The notes below the pieces were generated by a model. The model ran no database searches and was not told the origin of the DNA. It saw only the letters and a list, made by a program, of their open reading frames with translations. This document shows, piece by piece, positions 7,417 to 15,343 of a stretch of DNA of 60,893 nt. Position numbers and translations under genes: made by a program. The stretch's first letter is position 1. Each line of letters opens with the position of its first letter. The stretch comes from Lachnospiraceae bacterium (GTDB lineage Bacteria > Bacillota > Clostridia > Lachnospirales > Lachnospiraceae), in contig CAADTP010000026.1 of assembly GCA_900751995.1 (NCBI GenBank), positions 1-60,893 on the forward strand, given 5' to 3'.

Positions 7417-10236
7417 TTATAACTCCTGTGGAGATATTTCCAGGTATTCATAGGATGGCTGGAAATCATGGCTGTCACACTGACAGTAATATTGGGTAAA
7501 AATACGTTCTATGATGTCCGGGATATGCGTTTCGTCAGGTTCAAACAGTATGATGAGATACTGCAGGGAGCTGTAGCGTGTACAGATATCCACACGGCGG
7601 ATATTCTGCCGGATGGCCTGTTCCATATATTTCAGAGCCTGCTCAATGGATTCGATATCAGGAACTGTATCCACAAGTGTCTCGATGGTGATCATCGCCA
7701 GATAACATCTGCACTGGCTGCGTGTGACAAGCTGACTCATGTATTCATACTGGCGTGCGAAATCCCGGTAATTCAGATCAAGAGCACCTACATAGATGCC
7801 GCTTTTCTGAAGGGACTCTGCCACAAGCTCCAAATCCTTTCCGGAACCGGATGCTGCAAGAGTGCTGCGGTCGATCTGCTGGTAGAAAAAGAACTGGTTT
7901 TTGCCGTTTTGTTTTACGTAATACAGAGCTTTATCTGCTTTGGAATAGCAGTCCTCAAAGGAATCATCGGTGCTGCACAGACACAGGCCTGCGGACAGTG
8001 TGGCAAACCGGAGTTCCGGATCATCGGTAGTGATGTTGTGAAATTTCTGGAACAGATCGTCCATCTGCAGAGATAGGGAATCAGGATCTGTGTCCGGAAG
8101 GAACATCAGGAATTCATCTCCGCCAAGTCTGCAGGAAATTCCCTGATCTGCCCGTTTCTGAAGCAGCTTTCCAAGACATTTCAGTGCACGGTCGCCGGCT
8201 TTGTGGCCATAGATGTCGTTGATCTTTTTCAGGTTGTCCATATCAAGGAATACCAGACATCCATCATGTGTCTGCATAAATTCCGCGGTAAGACGTTCGC
8301 CCAGGTTACGCATGGGAAGACCGGTAAGGAAATCATAGCTTTTTGCGTCTTCCTGACTTTTTATGGTGGCCATTATGTCCGAGATGAATTTGCTGACGGT
8401 AAGCTGCATATCCGGAAGGTTATAGGTGTCCGGTTCTTCCTGGGAAGGATCCCACTGAGGCAGCCGTTTTTCATTGAGCAGTTTCAGAAAAATGTCTGTG
8501 ATCTCCGGGTCGAACTGTGTACCACGGTTTTTGCGGAATTCTTCGTAAACAACCTCCGGTGGAAGCGCATTACGGTAGATTCGGCGGGAGTTCATGGCAT
8601 CGTAGCAGTCGGCAACAGCCACGATCCGGGCATGGATGGGGATTTCTGTTCCGGCCAGCCCGTCCGGATAGCCTTTTCCGTCATAACGTTCATGGTGACT
8701 TCTTGCGATTTCTGCCGCATGCGGGATCAGGGTTATATCCTTCAGGATCTCGGCGCCGATGACGGTGTGTTTTTTTATAAGGTTGTATTCATCATCGGTC
8801 AGCTGTGCCGGTTTGTTCAGGAACGGATCCGGGATACCGATCTTTCCGATGTCGTGAAGGTGAGTAGCCCGTTTCAGATTCAGGATCTCCTCCGGTGTCC
8901 AGCCCAGCTCCTCTGCGATCAGGGCCGCATATTGTGCAACCCGGTAGGAATGACCGCGGGTGTACGCATCCTTTGCCTCAATGGTGGTGGAAAGGGTCTG
9001 TATCATCTGCAGAGACATTTTTTCATTCTGTTCCTGGTTTTTGCGGATTTCGCTTTGCTGGCGTTTCAGTTCTATATCCTGGACATTTTTGATGGCTCTT
9101 ACAATATTGACAAAGAGCAGGATCAGCATGCCGGCGCCCACAAACAGTCCGGACATTAATGTGACAAAGTATACGGAGGTTGCCTCAACGGCAATACACA
9201 GGATCGCTGCCAGCAGACCAATGAGCAAAAGCCGGTCGGCCTTGTTTTTTTCGGTGCGTATATATTGGAAAAGGTGTACAAATATTGTGGCAACGGTGAT
9301 CGCCAGGATTCCGTGACTTACAGGCATGGTTTCGATATAATCTGCGATACCTGCAGCAGTGAGGATCGTACAGACTGCAAAGTTTATCATTGCGATGCTT
9401 CCAAGACAGACATAAAATCTGTGATGCAGCCCTTTCTGGAGACTGTCCGCAAAAAACAGGATCGGGAGCGGACACAAAAGGATCATAACGAAGCACAGAG
9501 ATCCGAGAGCGGAAGCGTTGGGGACCAGGAACTGACGGAGCTTGGATTCACCCAGCATCCAGACGGCGCCCATAACCATGCACCATCCAAGATATTCCAT
9601 GTCAAATCGTGTATGATAGACAAGTCCCAGAGCGAAACTGAACAGGATCGTGACGATTCCGGCAAACAGGATAAAAAAAGCAATGTAGGTTTCCAGTCCG
9701 TATCTGCTGAAAATATATATCCAGATATCTGCCTTGTTTCCGCAGTAAACAGGATTGACAACTCCGGTGTAATTGGAGGTGTAGGTGGTCAGTTCAATAC
9801 GGAGCTCTTTGCCGGCATCGGAAGCATAAACCGGGCAGAAAACATAACGGCTGGCGGAGTTTTTGCCCACAAGCCTTGTTTTATGCGTGGAGTAGCTGGT
9901 CCTGAGGTTGTCCCCTACATAAAAATCCACATCCTGCAAGGAAGAACGGATGGCAAAGCAGGTATCTGTAAGATCATCGGGAAGCTGGATGGTGAGGACC
10001 ATCGTGTCACCGACGGGAACCTTGTAGGTGCCCGGAACGGAGATTTCCTGGGTGGTTCCATCCGGTTTCTGCCAGGTAACGGTACCGGAATAGATCACAG
10101 AGGCTGCTGAGGTGTCGGAAGAACGTTCATTCGCACCAAAGATCTGCATAAAAATGAACCAGCCAAGGATGGCGAACATCAGAATATAAAAGAAATATCT
10201 TTTTCCCTGGTTAAAGGTTTCTGTTTTTTCTTTCAT
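7417..10236 (-). CDS. Seven-helix membrane receptor with HD-GYP, GGDEF and a degenerate GGDEF-like domain
   Basis: A 939-residue cyclic di-GMP turnover protein. Parts in order: a membrane anchor (about 14-32); an extracellular beta-rich sensor (about 40-180); seven hydrophobic segments (about 185-395); a short coiled coil; an HD-GYP phosphodiesterase (about 415-590) with THLHDIGKIGIPD and HHERYDGKGYPDGL; a GGDEF domain (about 635-775) with CRLGGDEF; and a last domain (about 790-930) in which RRVDICTRYSSLQY occupies the place of the RxxD inhibitory site plus GGDEF motif. The same protein may therefore make, break and bind cyclic di-GMP. Signal unknown. Confidence 0.9.
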   Translation of the reverse strand: MKEKTETFNQGKRYFFYILMFAILGWFIFMQIFGANERSSDTSAASVIYSGTVTWQKPDGTTQEISVPGTYKVPVGDTMVLTIQLPDDLTDTCFAIRSSLQDVDFYVGDNLRTSYSTHKTRLVGKNSASRYVFCPVYASDAGKELRIELTTYTSNYTGVVNPVYCGNKADIWIYIFSRYGLETYIAFFILFAGIVTILFSFALGLVYHTRFDMEYLGWCMVMGAVWMLGESKLRQFLVPNASALGSLCFVMILLCPLPILFFADSLQKGLHHRFYVCLGSIAMINFAVCTILTAAGIADYIETMPVSHGILAITVATIFVHLFQYIRTEKNKADRLLLIGLLAAILCIAVEATSVYFVTLMSGLFVGAGMLILLFVNIVRAIKNVQDIELKRQQSEIRKNQEQNEKMSLQMIQTLSTTIEAKDAYTRGHSYRVAQYAALIAEELGWTPEEILNLKRATHLHDIGKIGIPDPFLNKPAQLTDDEYNLIKKHTVIGAEILKDITLIPHAAEIARSHHERYDGKGYPDGLAGTEIPIHARIVAVADCYDAMNSRRIYRNALPPEVVYEEFRKNRGTQFDPEITDIFLKLLNEKRLPQWDPSQEEPDTYNLPDMQLTVSKFISDIMATIKSQEDAKSYDFLTGLPMRNLGERLTAEFMQTHDGCLVFLDMDNLKKINDIYGHKAGDRALKCLGKLLQKRADQGISCRLGGDEFLMFLPDTDPDSLSLQMDDLFQKFHNITTDDPELRFATLSAGLCLCSTDDSFEDCYSKADKALYYVKQNGKNQFFFYQQIDRSTLAASGSGKDLELVAESLQKSGIYVGALDLNYRDFARQYEYMSQLVTRSQCRCYLAMITIETLVDTVPDIESIEQALKYMEQAIRQNIRRVDICTRYSSLQYLIILFEPDETHIPDIIERIFTQYYCQCDSHDFQPSYEYLEISPQEL

Positions 10237-10542
10237 GGCAATATGCCTCCTTGTAATGGGAAAGGAGTGTTTTGTAAATTGAAAAACTCCTTTAGATCGA
10301 TTATACCAGACCGGAGTGGAAAAATCAGTATAAACAGACTAAGACGGGTAATTTGGTAAGATTTTACCAAATTTTTTATGAATTCGGTGGTATTATATAA
10401 AGCGGATAGAAAACATATCCGATGCATCTGCGTGCAGGATATGGTACAATGGGTAAATGTGGAGTATGACATGTAAAGCATGATATATGCAGAATAAAGG
10501 ATCAGAATAAAGAATGAGAGTAAAGCGACAGGAGGAAGGATT
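10237..10542. promoter_or_regulatory. Divergent promoter region with TTTGGTAA palindrome
   Basis: This 306-bp gap separates the HD-GYP gene (leftward) from two small genes (rightward). It contains the perfect palindrome TTTGGTAA-GATT-TTACCAAA at 10352-10371, followed by six T. That could be an operator, or a short terminator or attenuator on the plus strand. A -10-like TATTATATAA follows near 10390. No coding sequence seen. Confidence 0.45.
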
Positions 10543-10764
10543 ATGAGTAAGATCGTAAATATCACATCAAAAGAGGACAAAGATCAGAAGCTGCAGGACA
10601 TTGCAAACTCACTGGAAGAGCTGAAGGATGTAATGGCTGAAGTGATAGAAGCCTATGAGGAAGAAAATGCGGACAGCCGGAAGATGGACACGCTGACAGA
10701 GGCACTGGATGCGCTCGAGGACGCTTATGAGGCCGTTAACGATGTGCTGCTGGAGGAAATCTGA
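10543..10764 (+). CDS. Small acidic coiled-coil protein, unknown function
   Basis: A 73-residue, strongly acidic, helical protein (Glu/Asp-rich; heptad-like pattern from about residue 12 to the end). It has no membrane segment or known motif that I recognise. The start ATG is preceded by GGAGGAAGG. It is two bases upstream of the next small gene, so the pair is probably co-transcribed. Function unknown. Confidence 0.65.
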   Translation: MSKIVNITSKEDKDQKLQDIANSLEELKDVMAEVIEAYEEENADSRKMDTLTEALDALEDAYEAVNDVLLEEI

Positions 10765-10766
10765 TC

Positions 10767-10979
10767 ATGCAGTACAAGGTTCTGAAGATAGAAGAAGACA
10801 TGGATTTCGGCTGTGAAGAGCGGCAGCCGGGTGAAGCACTTATGTCAGTAGTGCTGATGGAAGATGAAAATAGAAATGAAACAAGTCTGCGACATGATGA
10901 CGGTCTCCTTTATGAAAGAGATATCAATGAGGGAGATTTTGTTACCATGGACGGGCAGCATCAGCTGTGGAAATTGTAA
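10767..10979 (+). CDS. Small acidic protein, unknown function
   Basis: A 70-residue acidic cytoplasmic protein beginning MQYKVLKIEEDMDFGCEE. It has predicted beta-strand character (SVVLMEDENRNETSLR, GDFVTMDGQ) and no family I recognise. It starts two bases after the stop of the preceding small gene; the preceding GGAGG is inside that gene's end. It is followed 21 bp later by the broken azlC, so it may be what remains next to the deletion point. Confidence 0.6.
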   Translation: MQYKVLKIEEDMDFGCEERQPGEALMSVVLMEDENRNETSLRHDDGLLYERDINEGDFVTMDGQHQLWKL

Positions 10980-11000
10980 AACAGAAAGGGACGTACATCA

Positions 11001-11243
11001 TTGGATTTTGTCATGACTGCGTTGTTTGTGGTTATGTTCATTGATCAGTGGGAAGATGCACAAGATCATAAGCCGGCGCTGGTCGGAATTGTATGCTCTG
11101 TGATCTGCCTGGTGATCTTTGGAAGCGGGAAGTTTATCCTTCCGTCAATGGCATCGATCGTTTTATGCTTCCTAGGAATGAAGAAACATGAGGAGAAGAG
11201 AAAAAAAGAACGTATACAGAAGTCAGGAGAATATCAGGCATGA
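11001..11243 (+). pseudogene. azlC remnant: C-terminal third of the branched-chain amino acid exporter AzlC
   Basis: The 80 residues match only the end of AzlC/YgaZ proteins, which are usually about 230-245 residues: LDFVMTALFVVMFIDQW, then PALVGIVCSVICLVIFG and LPSMASIVLCFLG. The first two thirds of the transporter are absent, and the upstream small genes do not supply them. Translation could still begin at TTG 11001. Intact azlD follows 34 bp later. AzlC and AzlD normally act as a two-component exporter, so this copy is unlikely to work unless another azlC exists elsewhere. Confidence 0.8.
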
Positions 11244-11277
11244 CAGTTGGGATATAGCCGGACAGGAGGGATAAGGA

Positions 11278-11610
11278 ATGACTATGACAATAACACAGCA
11301 GATCATAACGGTTGTGGTAGTGGTCCTGGGGACTATGACAACGCGATTTTTGCCGTTTATCATATTCCCGGAAGGAAAGGAACCGCCGGCTGTGATCACC
11401 TATCTGGGAAAAGTGCTGCCCTGTGCAGTGATCGGATTGCTGGTGGTATTTTGTCTGAAGGATGTGCCGGAAAGTACGCATTACGGACTGCCGGAGCTGA
11501 TCGCAATACTGTTCATTGTGGTATTACATAAATGGAAGAAGAGTACATTGCTCAGCATAGGAGGGGGAACAGTGTTTTATATGGTGCTGGTGCAGACCAT
11601 ATTTGGTTAG
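11278..11610 (+). CDS. azlD: AzlD family membrane protein (branched-chain amino acid export partner)
   Basis: A 110-residue protein with four hydrophobic segments and the AzlD hallmark TRFLPFIIFP near residue 21. AzlD is the small subunit that works with AzlC to export branched-chain amino acids or analogues such as azaleucine. It is full length. Its large partner directly upstream is truncated, which leaves it without an obvious local partner. A GGAGGG lies upstream of ATG 11278; ATG 11284 is also possible. Confidence 0.85.
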   Translation: MTMTITQQIITVVVVVLGTMTTRFLPFIIFPEGKEPPAVITYLGKVLPCAVIGLLVVFCLKDVPESTHYGLPELIAILFIVVLHKWKKSTLLSIGGGTVFYMVLVQTIFG

Positions 11611-11649
11611 GCAGAAATATGCGAAAAACAGAAAATGAAAAGCTAAGGC

Positions 11650-11677
11650 AGGATACGATAACCGTATCCTGTTTTTT
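11650..11677 (+). terminator. Rho-independent terminator after azlD
   Basis: AGGATACG-ATAAC-CGTATCCT is a perfect 8-bp stem followed by G and six T. Confidence 0.88.
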
Positions 11678-12163
11678 GATTGCAGCAGTAATTTATGAAA
11701 ATGCTGTAGATCAGATAAGCAGGCGCAGGATTGTATGTAAAGGTGCAATAAGCCGTGAAAAGAAGCGAGCGGTCGTGAAAATGAGCGTGTCCGCAAGGGA
11801 CGCACAGATGTATTTCCTTGTTCCTGGAAAATACAGAGGAAATATGCCGGGATCAGAGGAATCTGTAATTGTAACAGAACAACGATCCCCCTTACTTGTC
11901 TGTGAATCCGATTGCACAGGTCTAAAAGCCTCAGCGTAGCTGGAGACAATAAATAGTGTGTGTGGAATGGTGTGTTATGAAAATAACAAAAATGAGTAAC
12001 TTTTGCTCTCACAATGGAATAAAAAACGACAAGACACGATGTGGTTTTATGGCTGTAAATGCATGCGTTTCAAGAGTTTATACAGGGAACATGGAATACC
12101 ATGAAATGTGAATAAATTAACACATAATTTCGATAAATATACTCAAAATATAACCATACTATA
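11678..12163. other. Gene-free stretch with serial hairpins, candidate structured RNA
   Basis: No convincing coding frame is present. Between 11785 and 11942 there are five hairpins in a row. GCGTGTCC/GGGACGC has a GCAA tetraloop (11785-11803). GTATTTCC/GGAAAATAC is at 11810-11834. GGGATC/GATCCC (11849-11889) encloses CAGA-GGAA-TCTG. CTGTG/CACAG is at 11900-11919, and CAGC-GTA-GCTG at 11932-11942. Two loops are GNRA type, which favours RNA over chance. A further hairpin, CATGG-AATA-CCATG, lies near 12090-12103. I could not assign it to a known RNA family by eye. Confidence 0.4.
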
Positions 12164-12192
12164 TTGACAAAATTAAAAATAAATGATAATAT
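12164..12192 (+). promoter_or_regulatory. Strong promoter of the aldehyde dehydrogenase gene
   Basis: TTGACA (12164-12169), a 17-bp spacer and TAATAT (12187-12192), with an extended -10 TG at 12184-12185. This leaves an untranslated leader of about 80 bases before the ATG at 12282. Confidence 0.8.
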
Positions 12193-12281
12193 GTGACCAG
12201 AACAAAACGAGAATGACTAAAATTTTTATGAATTTTATGAAGTTAAGAATAAAAAGGTAAGCACGAAAGGAGTATCTTAAA

Positions 12282-13799
12282 ATGGCTGAGATCAAAAAAA
12301 TGGGTTACTGTGTAAACGGTGAGTGGAAAGAGTCAAAGGCAGAGAAATACATGGATGTTACAGATTCCAGTACAGGTGAGGTGATCGCGCAGGTTCCCTG
12401 CTGTACACCGGATGAGGTAGAAGAGGCGATCGCTTCCGCACAGGCTGCATTCCCGGAATGGTCCTCACTTTCTCTTGCAAAGAGACAGCAGTATATGTTC
12501 AGATGGAGAGATGTTCTTTATGCTCATAAGGAAGAGCTTTCCGTACTTTGTGCAAAAGAGCTCGGAAAGAACATCAAAGAGGCAAGAGGAGATGTTCAGA
12601 AAGCAATTGAGCCTACAGAAGAGGCATGTGCACTTCCGACAATGATCCAGGGCGATGCTGCAATGCAGGTAACTACAGGATATGATACAGCTACATATCG
12701 CAAACCACTTGGAGTAACTGCTGGTATTGTTCCGATGAACTTCCCGGCAATGATCCCATGGGGCTGGATGGTTCCACTTTCTATTGCATGTGGAAATACA
12801 GTAGTACTGAAAGCAAGCTCCCAGACACCACTTACAGCTATGAGGATCATGGAGCTCTTTTATACAGAGGGAGGATTCCCGAAGGGTGTTGTAAACCTTG
12901 TGACCTGCAGCCGTGTAGAGGCTGATATCCTTCTTACAGATGAGAGAGTAAAGGCTGTTACATTCGTAGGAACAACAGGTGTTGGTAAACAGGTATATTC
13001 CAAGGCAGCAGCTCATGGCAAACGAGTTCAGGCACAGTGTGAGGCAAAGAACCATGCACTTGTACTTGAGGACTGCAACCTTGAGGCTACTGTTAATGCG
13101 ATCATCAACTCTACATACGGATGCGCAGGTATGAGATGTATGGCTCTTCCGGTTGTATGCGTACAGGATAGTATCGCAGACGAATTTGTTTCACTTCTTA
13201 AGAAAAAAGCAGAGGCTATGAAACTTGGCTGTGCATATGATGAAGATACCGATCTCGGCCCGGTTGTAAATGCAGGTCATAAGGAGAAGATCTGCAACTG
13301 GATCCAGAAGGGTATCGATGAGGGTGCGGAGCTTGTACTTGACGGACGTAATGTAGTAGTTCCGGGATATGAGAACGGATTCTTCGTAGGACCGACAATT
13401 CTTGATCATGTAACACCTGAGATGACAGTTGGAAACCGTGAGATCTTCGGACCGGTAACCTGTATCAAACGAGTAAAGGATTACGAGGAAGGCATCGCAG
13501 TCATGAATGCCAATCCATTTGCAAATGGTTCCTGTATCTTTACACAGAGCGGATATTACAGCCGTAAATTCGCTATGGAGACAGATGGCGGTATGGTAGG
13601 AATCAATGTAGGTATCCCGGTTCCGACAGCATACTTCCCATTCTCCGGAAACAAGGATTCCTTCTTCGGTGATCTGCACGTTCTCGGAAAAGATGGCTAT
13701 CGTTTCTTCACAAGAGCAAAAACAGTTACAACACACTGGTTCGATGAAGCTGCCGGAAAGAGAAAGGTCGGCACATGGGAAGGAAGTACTGAGGCTTAA
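12282..13799 (+). CDS. mmsA: CoA-acylating aldehyde dehydrogenase, methylmalonate-semialdehyde dehydrogenase (MmsA/IolA) type
   Basis: A 505-residue NAD-dependent aldehyde dehydrogenase. The catalytic cysteine lies in GCAGMRCM (about residue 285). The segment CEAKNHALVLEDC has Asn-His where hydrolytic aldehyde dehydrogenases carry a catalytic glutamate, a mark of the methylmalonate-semialdehyde group that releases acyl-CoA. PMNFPAMIPWGWMVPLSIACGNT is the expected substrate and cofactor region. No inositol or valine catabolic genes are nearby, so the true substrate is open. It has its own promoter and terminator and stands alone. Confidence 0.9.
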   Translation: MAEIKKMGYCVNGEWKESKAEKYMDVTDSSTGEVIAQVPCCTPDEVEEAIASAQAAFPEWSSLSLAKRQQYMFRWRDVLYAHKEELSVLCAKELGKNIKEARGDVQKAIEPTEEACALPTMIQGDAAMQVTTGYDTATYRKPLGVTAGIVPMNFPAMIPWGWMVPLSIACGNTVVLKASSQTPLTAMRIMELFYTEGGFPKGVVNLVTCSRVEADILLTDERVKAVTFVGTTGVGKQVYSKAAAHGKRVQAQCEAKNHALVLEDCNLEATVNAIINSTYGCAGMRCMALPVVCVQDSIADEFVSLLKKKAEAMKLGCAYDEDTDLGPVVNAGHKEKICNWIQKGIDEGAELVLDGRNVVVPGYENGFFVGPTILDHVTPEMTVGNREIFGPVTCIKRVKDYEEGIAVMNANPFANGSCIFTQSGYYSRKFAMETDGGMVGINVGIPVPTAYFPFSGNKDSFFGDLHVLGKDGYRFFTRAKTVTTHWFDEAAGKRKVGTWEGSTEA

Positions 13800-13830
13800 G
13801 AAAGCTTCATAAATAAATTTATGACACTGT

Positions 13831-13857
13831 AAGGCAGATCGGGTAAGATCTGCCTTT
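13831..13857 (+). terminator. Terminator of the aldehyde dehydrogenase gene
   Basis: AAGGCAGATC-GGGTAA-GATCTGCCTTTC: a 10-bp stem ending in a short T-run. Confidence 0.8.
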
Positions 13858-13890
13858 CAGATAAAATCCTCTAATGAAATGAGCATATTC

Positions 13891-13937
13891 AAAAACGGTG
13901 CATCTGCTGGATTTCCGGCAGATGCACCGTTTTTTAG
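13891..13937 (-). terminator. Terminator of the DeoR-type gene
   Basis: A long stem joins AAAAACGGTGCATCTGC and GCAGATGCACCGTTTTTT across a short loop. U-runs on both strands let it serve both converging genes. Confidence 0.8.
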
Positions 13938-13951
13938 GGCCAATATCCGAT

Positions 13952-14716
13952 TTAATCGATCGTCATAACACGGATGCCGTGCTCCTGGCAGAAGCTGTCG
14001 TATTCTTCGGGAAGTGGCTGGTCGGTTACGATGGCGTCCAGCTTTTCCATGGAAGAATAGGTCATAAGCGAGATCCGGCCGAATTTGGAATGGTCTGCAA
14101 GAAGGATCATGCTGTTGGCATTCTCTGCAATGGCTTTTTTGGTGATGTATTCCTCGGCGCTGGCATTGGTAAGTCCGCTCTTCATGGTTACACCTGTGCA
14201 GGCCATAAAAGCCATGGAAATGTTGTAGGTCTGCAGATAATCATTGATATCCGGTCCTGTGAAGGACAGGGTCTTGCGGTTCAGCTTTCCGGGAACGGAA
14301 ATGATATCCAGGTTCGGATAGGATGCTGCCTTGTTGAAAATAAGCAGGCTGTTGGTCAGGATCGTACAGTGCTTATCTGCAATAAAATCAACCAGGTTCA
14401 GGCAGGTTGTACCTGTATCGATATAGATGGTATCGTCTTCTGCCACAAGCTCTGCGGCACGGCGGCAGATTTCTTTCTTTTCGTCAGGAAAACGTCCGCC
14501 ACGCTCTTCGTAAGACAGAAGGGGAAGAGTCTGTGGAGTTTCGAGTGCTGCGACACCGCCATATACTTTCATGATACTGCCACGTTTCAGAAGGATATCG
14601 ACATCTCTTCTGATGGTGTTTTTGGATACGTTGAATTTCTCACATAATGTATCGAGAGAAGCGTTCTTATGCTCCAGCACATATTCTTCGATCATGTCCA
14701 GTCGCTGTGATTTCAT
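13952..14716 (-). CDS. DeoR/GlpR family transcriptional regulator
   Basis: A 254-residue repressor-type protein. The N-terminal winged helix (about residues 3-56) has the DeoR pattern SLDTLCEKFNVSKNTIRRD followed by GSIMKVYGG. The C-terminal phosphosugar-sensing domain (about 75-230) has YIDTGTTCLNLV and LADHSKFG. Such proteins usually respond to a phosphorylated sugar and control a neighbouring catabolic operon. Here neighbours on both sides are separate units (a converging aldehyde dehydrogenase and the divergent zinc operon), so its target is not evident. Confidence 0.88.
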   Translation of the reverse strand: MKSQRLDMIEEYVLEHKNASLDTLCEKFNVSKNTIRRDVDILLKRGSIMKVYGGVAALETPQTLPLLSYEERGGRFPDEKKEICRRAAELVAEDDTIYIDTGTTCLNLVDFIADKHCTILTNSLLIFNKAASYPNLDIISVPGKLNRKTLSFTGPDINDYLQTYNISMAFMACTGVTMKSGLTNASAEEYITKKAIAENANSMILLADHSKFGRISLMTYSSMEKLDAIVTDQPLPEEYDSFCQEHGIRVMTID

Positions 14717-14831
14717 AGAGGTCTACCTTCTTTCTATTGGTTAAGTCTTGGTTATATTTTATCATAAAAGAAGGTAGAGATAAAGTGCTTTTATAAGAAC
14801 ATACCAAAAATTATTTCCCTTCAAAAATATC

Positions 14832-14888
14832 TTGACGAAATTCTTATTTGAATGTAATATGAAAACGGTTTTCAAATTCAAATCTGCC
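14832..14888 (+). promoter_or_regulatory. Promoter and Zur-type operator of the zinc uptake operon
   Basis: TTGACG (14832-14837), a 17-bp spacer and TAATAT (14855-14860) form the promoter. Directly on its start-site side is the perfect dyad TGAAAAC-G-GTTTTCA (14860-14874), nested in outer arms ATTTGAAT and ATTCAAAT (14846-14853 and 14875-14882). The 7-1-7 symmetry and position are those of a Fur-family operator. The first gene of the operon encodes a Fur-family protein, so self-repression by zinc-loaded Zur is likely. Confidence 0.8.
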
Positions 14889-14926
14889 ATGTAAGGTGCA
14901 GTTGATAGAAGAGAGTAGGAAATATA

Positions 14927-15343
14927 ATGGAAGAAAAAATGAAATACAGCACCAGGCAGCAGAAAATAATTCTGGAATGCCTGCAGGAATATGGAGATAC
15001 ATTTTATACCATAGATCAGTTTATGGAGCTCCTTCGTGGAAAAGAGATCCAGATCGGAAGGACAACGGTATACAGAGGACTGGAGCGGCTGCAGAAGGAG
15101 GGAGCGGTGCTGAAGGTTCCGTCTGTGGAGGGAGCGCCTGCCCAGTATCGTTTTATACGTGATGAGGAGCGGAAGAATTACGGTAAGCTTGTGTGTCTGG
15201 AATGTGGGCATACGATTCCTCTGCAGTGTGGATGTATCGATCATTTTGTGGGACATGTGCTGGATGAACACGGATTTGAGATCGATCAGAGCCGGACGAT
15301 CTTTTATGGATATTGTGACAGCTGCAGGAGGCTAAAAAAATGA
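14927..15343 (+). CDS. zur: Fur family zinc-uptake repressor (Zur)
   Basis: A 138-residue Fur-family regulator: winged helix with TRQQKIILECLQE and IGRTTVYRGLERL (about residues 8-65), then a dimerisation domain with structural zinc cysteines in CLECGH and CDSC. It would repress zinc import when zinc is plentiful. Its stop overlaps the start of znuA by four bases (ATGA), and the whole operon is a zinc ABC importer, which decides for Zur over Fur or PerR. Confidence 0.9.
   Translation: MEEKMKYSTRQQKIILECLQEYGDTFYTIDQFMELLRGKEIQIGRTTVYRGLERLQKEGAVLKVPSVEGAPAQYRFIRDEERKNYGKLVCLECGHTIPLQCGCIDHFVGHVLDEHGFEIDQSRTIFYGYCDSCRRLKK

Noticed and set aside
8203..10110. Long plus-strand open frames opposite the HD-GYP/GGDEF gene
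   Set aside because: The minus-strand protein has clear HD-GYP and GGDEF motifs over this span; the opposite frames have none.
11785..11942. Resemblance of this stretch to a cyclic di-GMP-I riboswitch (GGGACGCA, GGTCTAA, GTAGC pieces)
   Set aside because: The pieces are too far apart, the GGCAAACC part is missing and there is no downstream gene in leader position, so I keep it only as an unassigned structured region.
11524..12012. A 162-codon minus-strand frame in the gap before mmsA
   Set aside because: It crosses the azlD gene and its terminator, has a His/Leu/Cys-rich composition with no motif, and lacks a ribosome-binding site.
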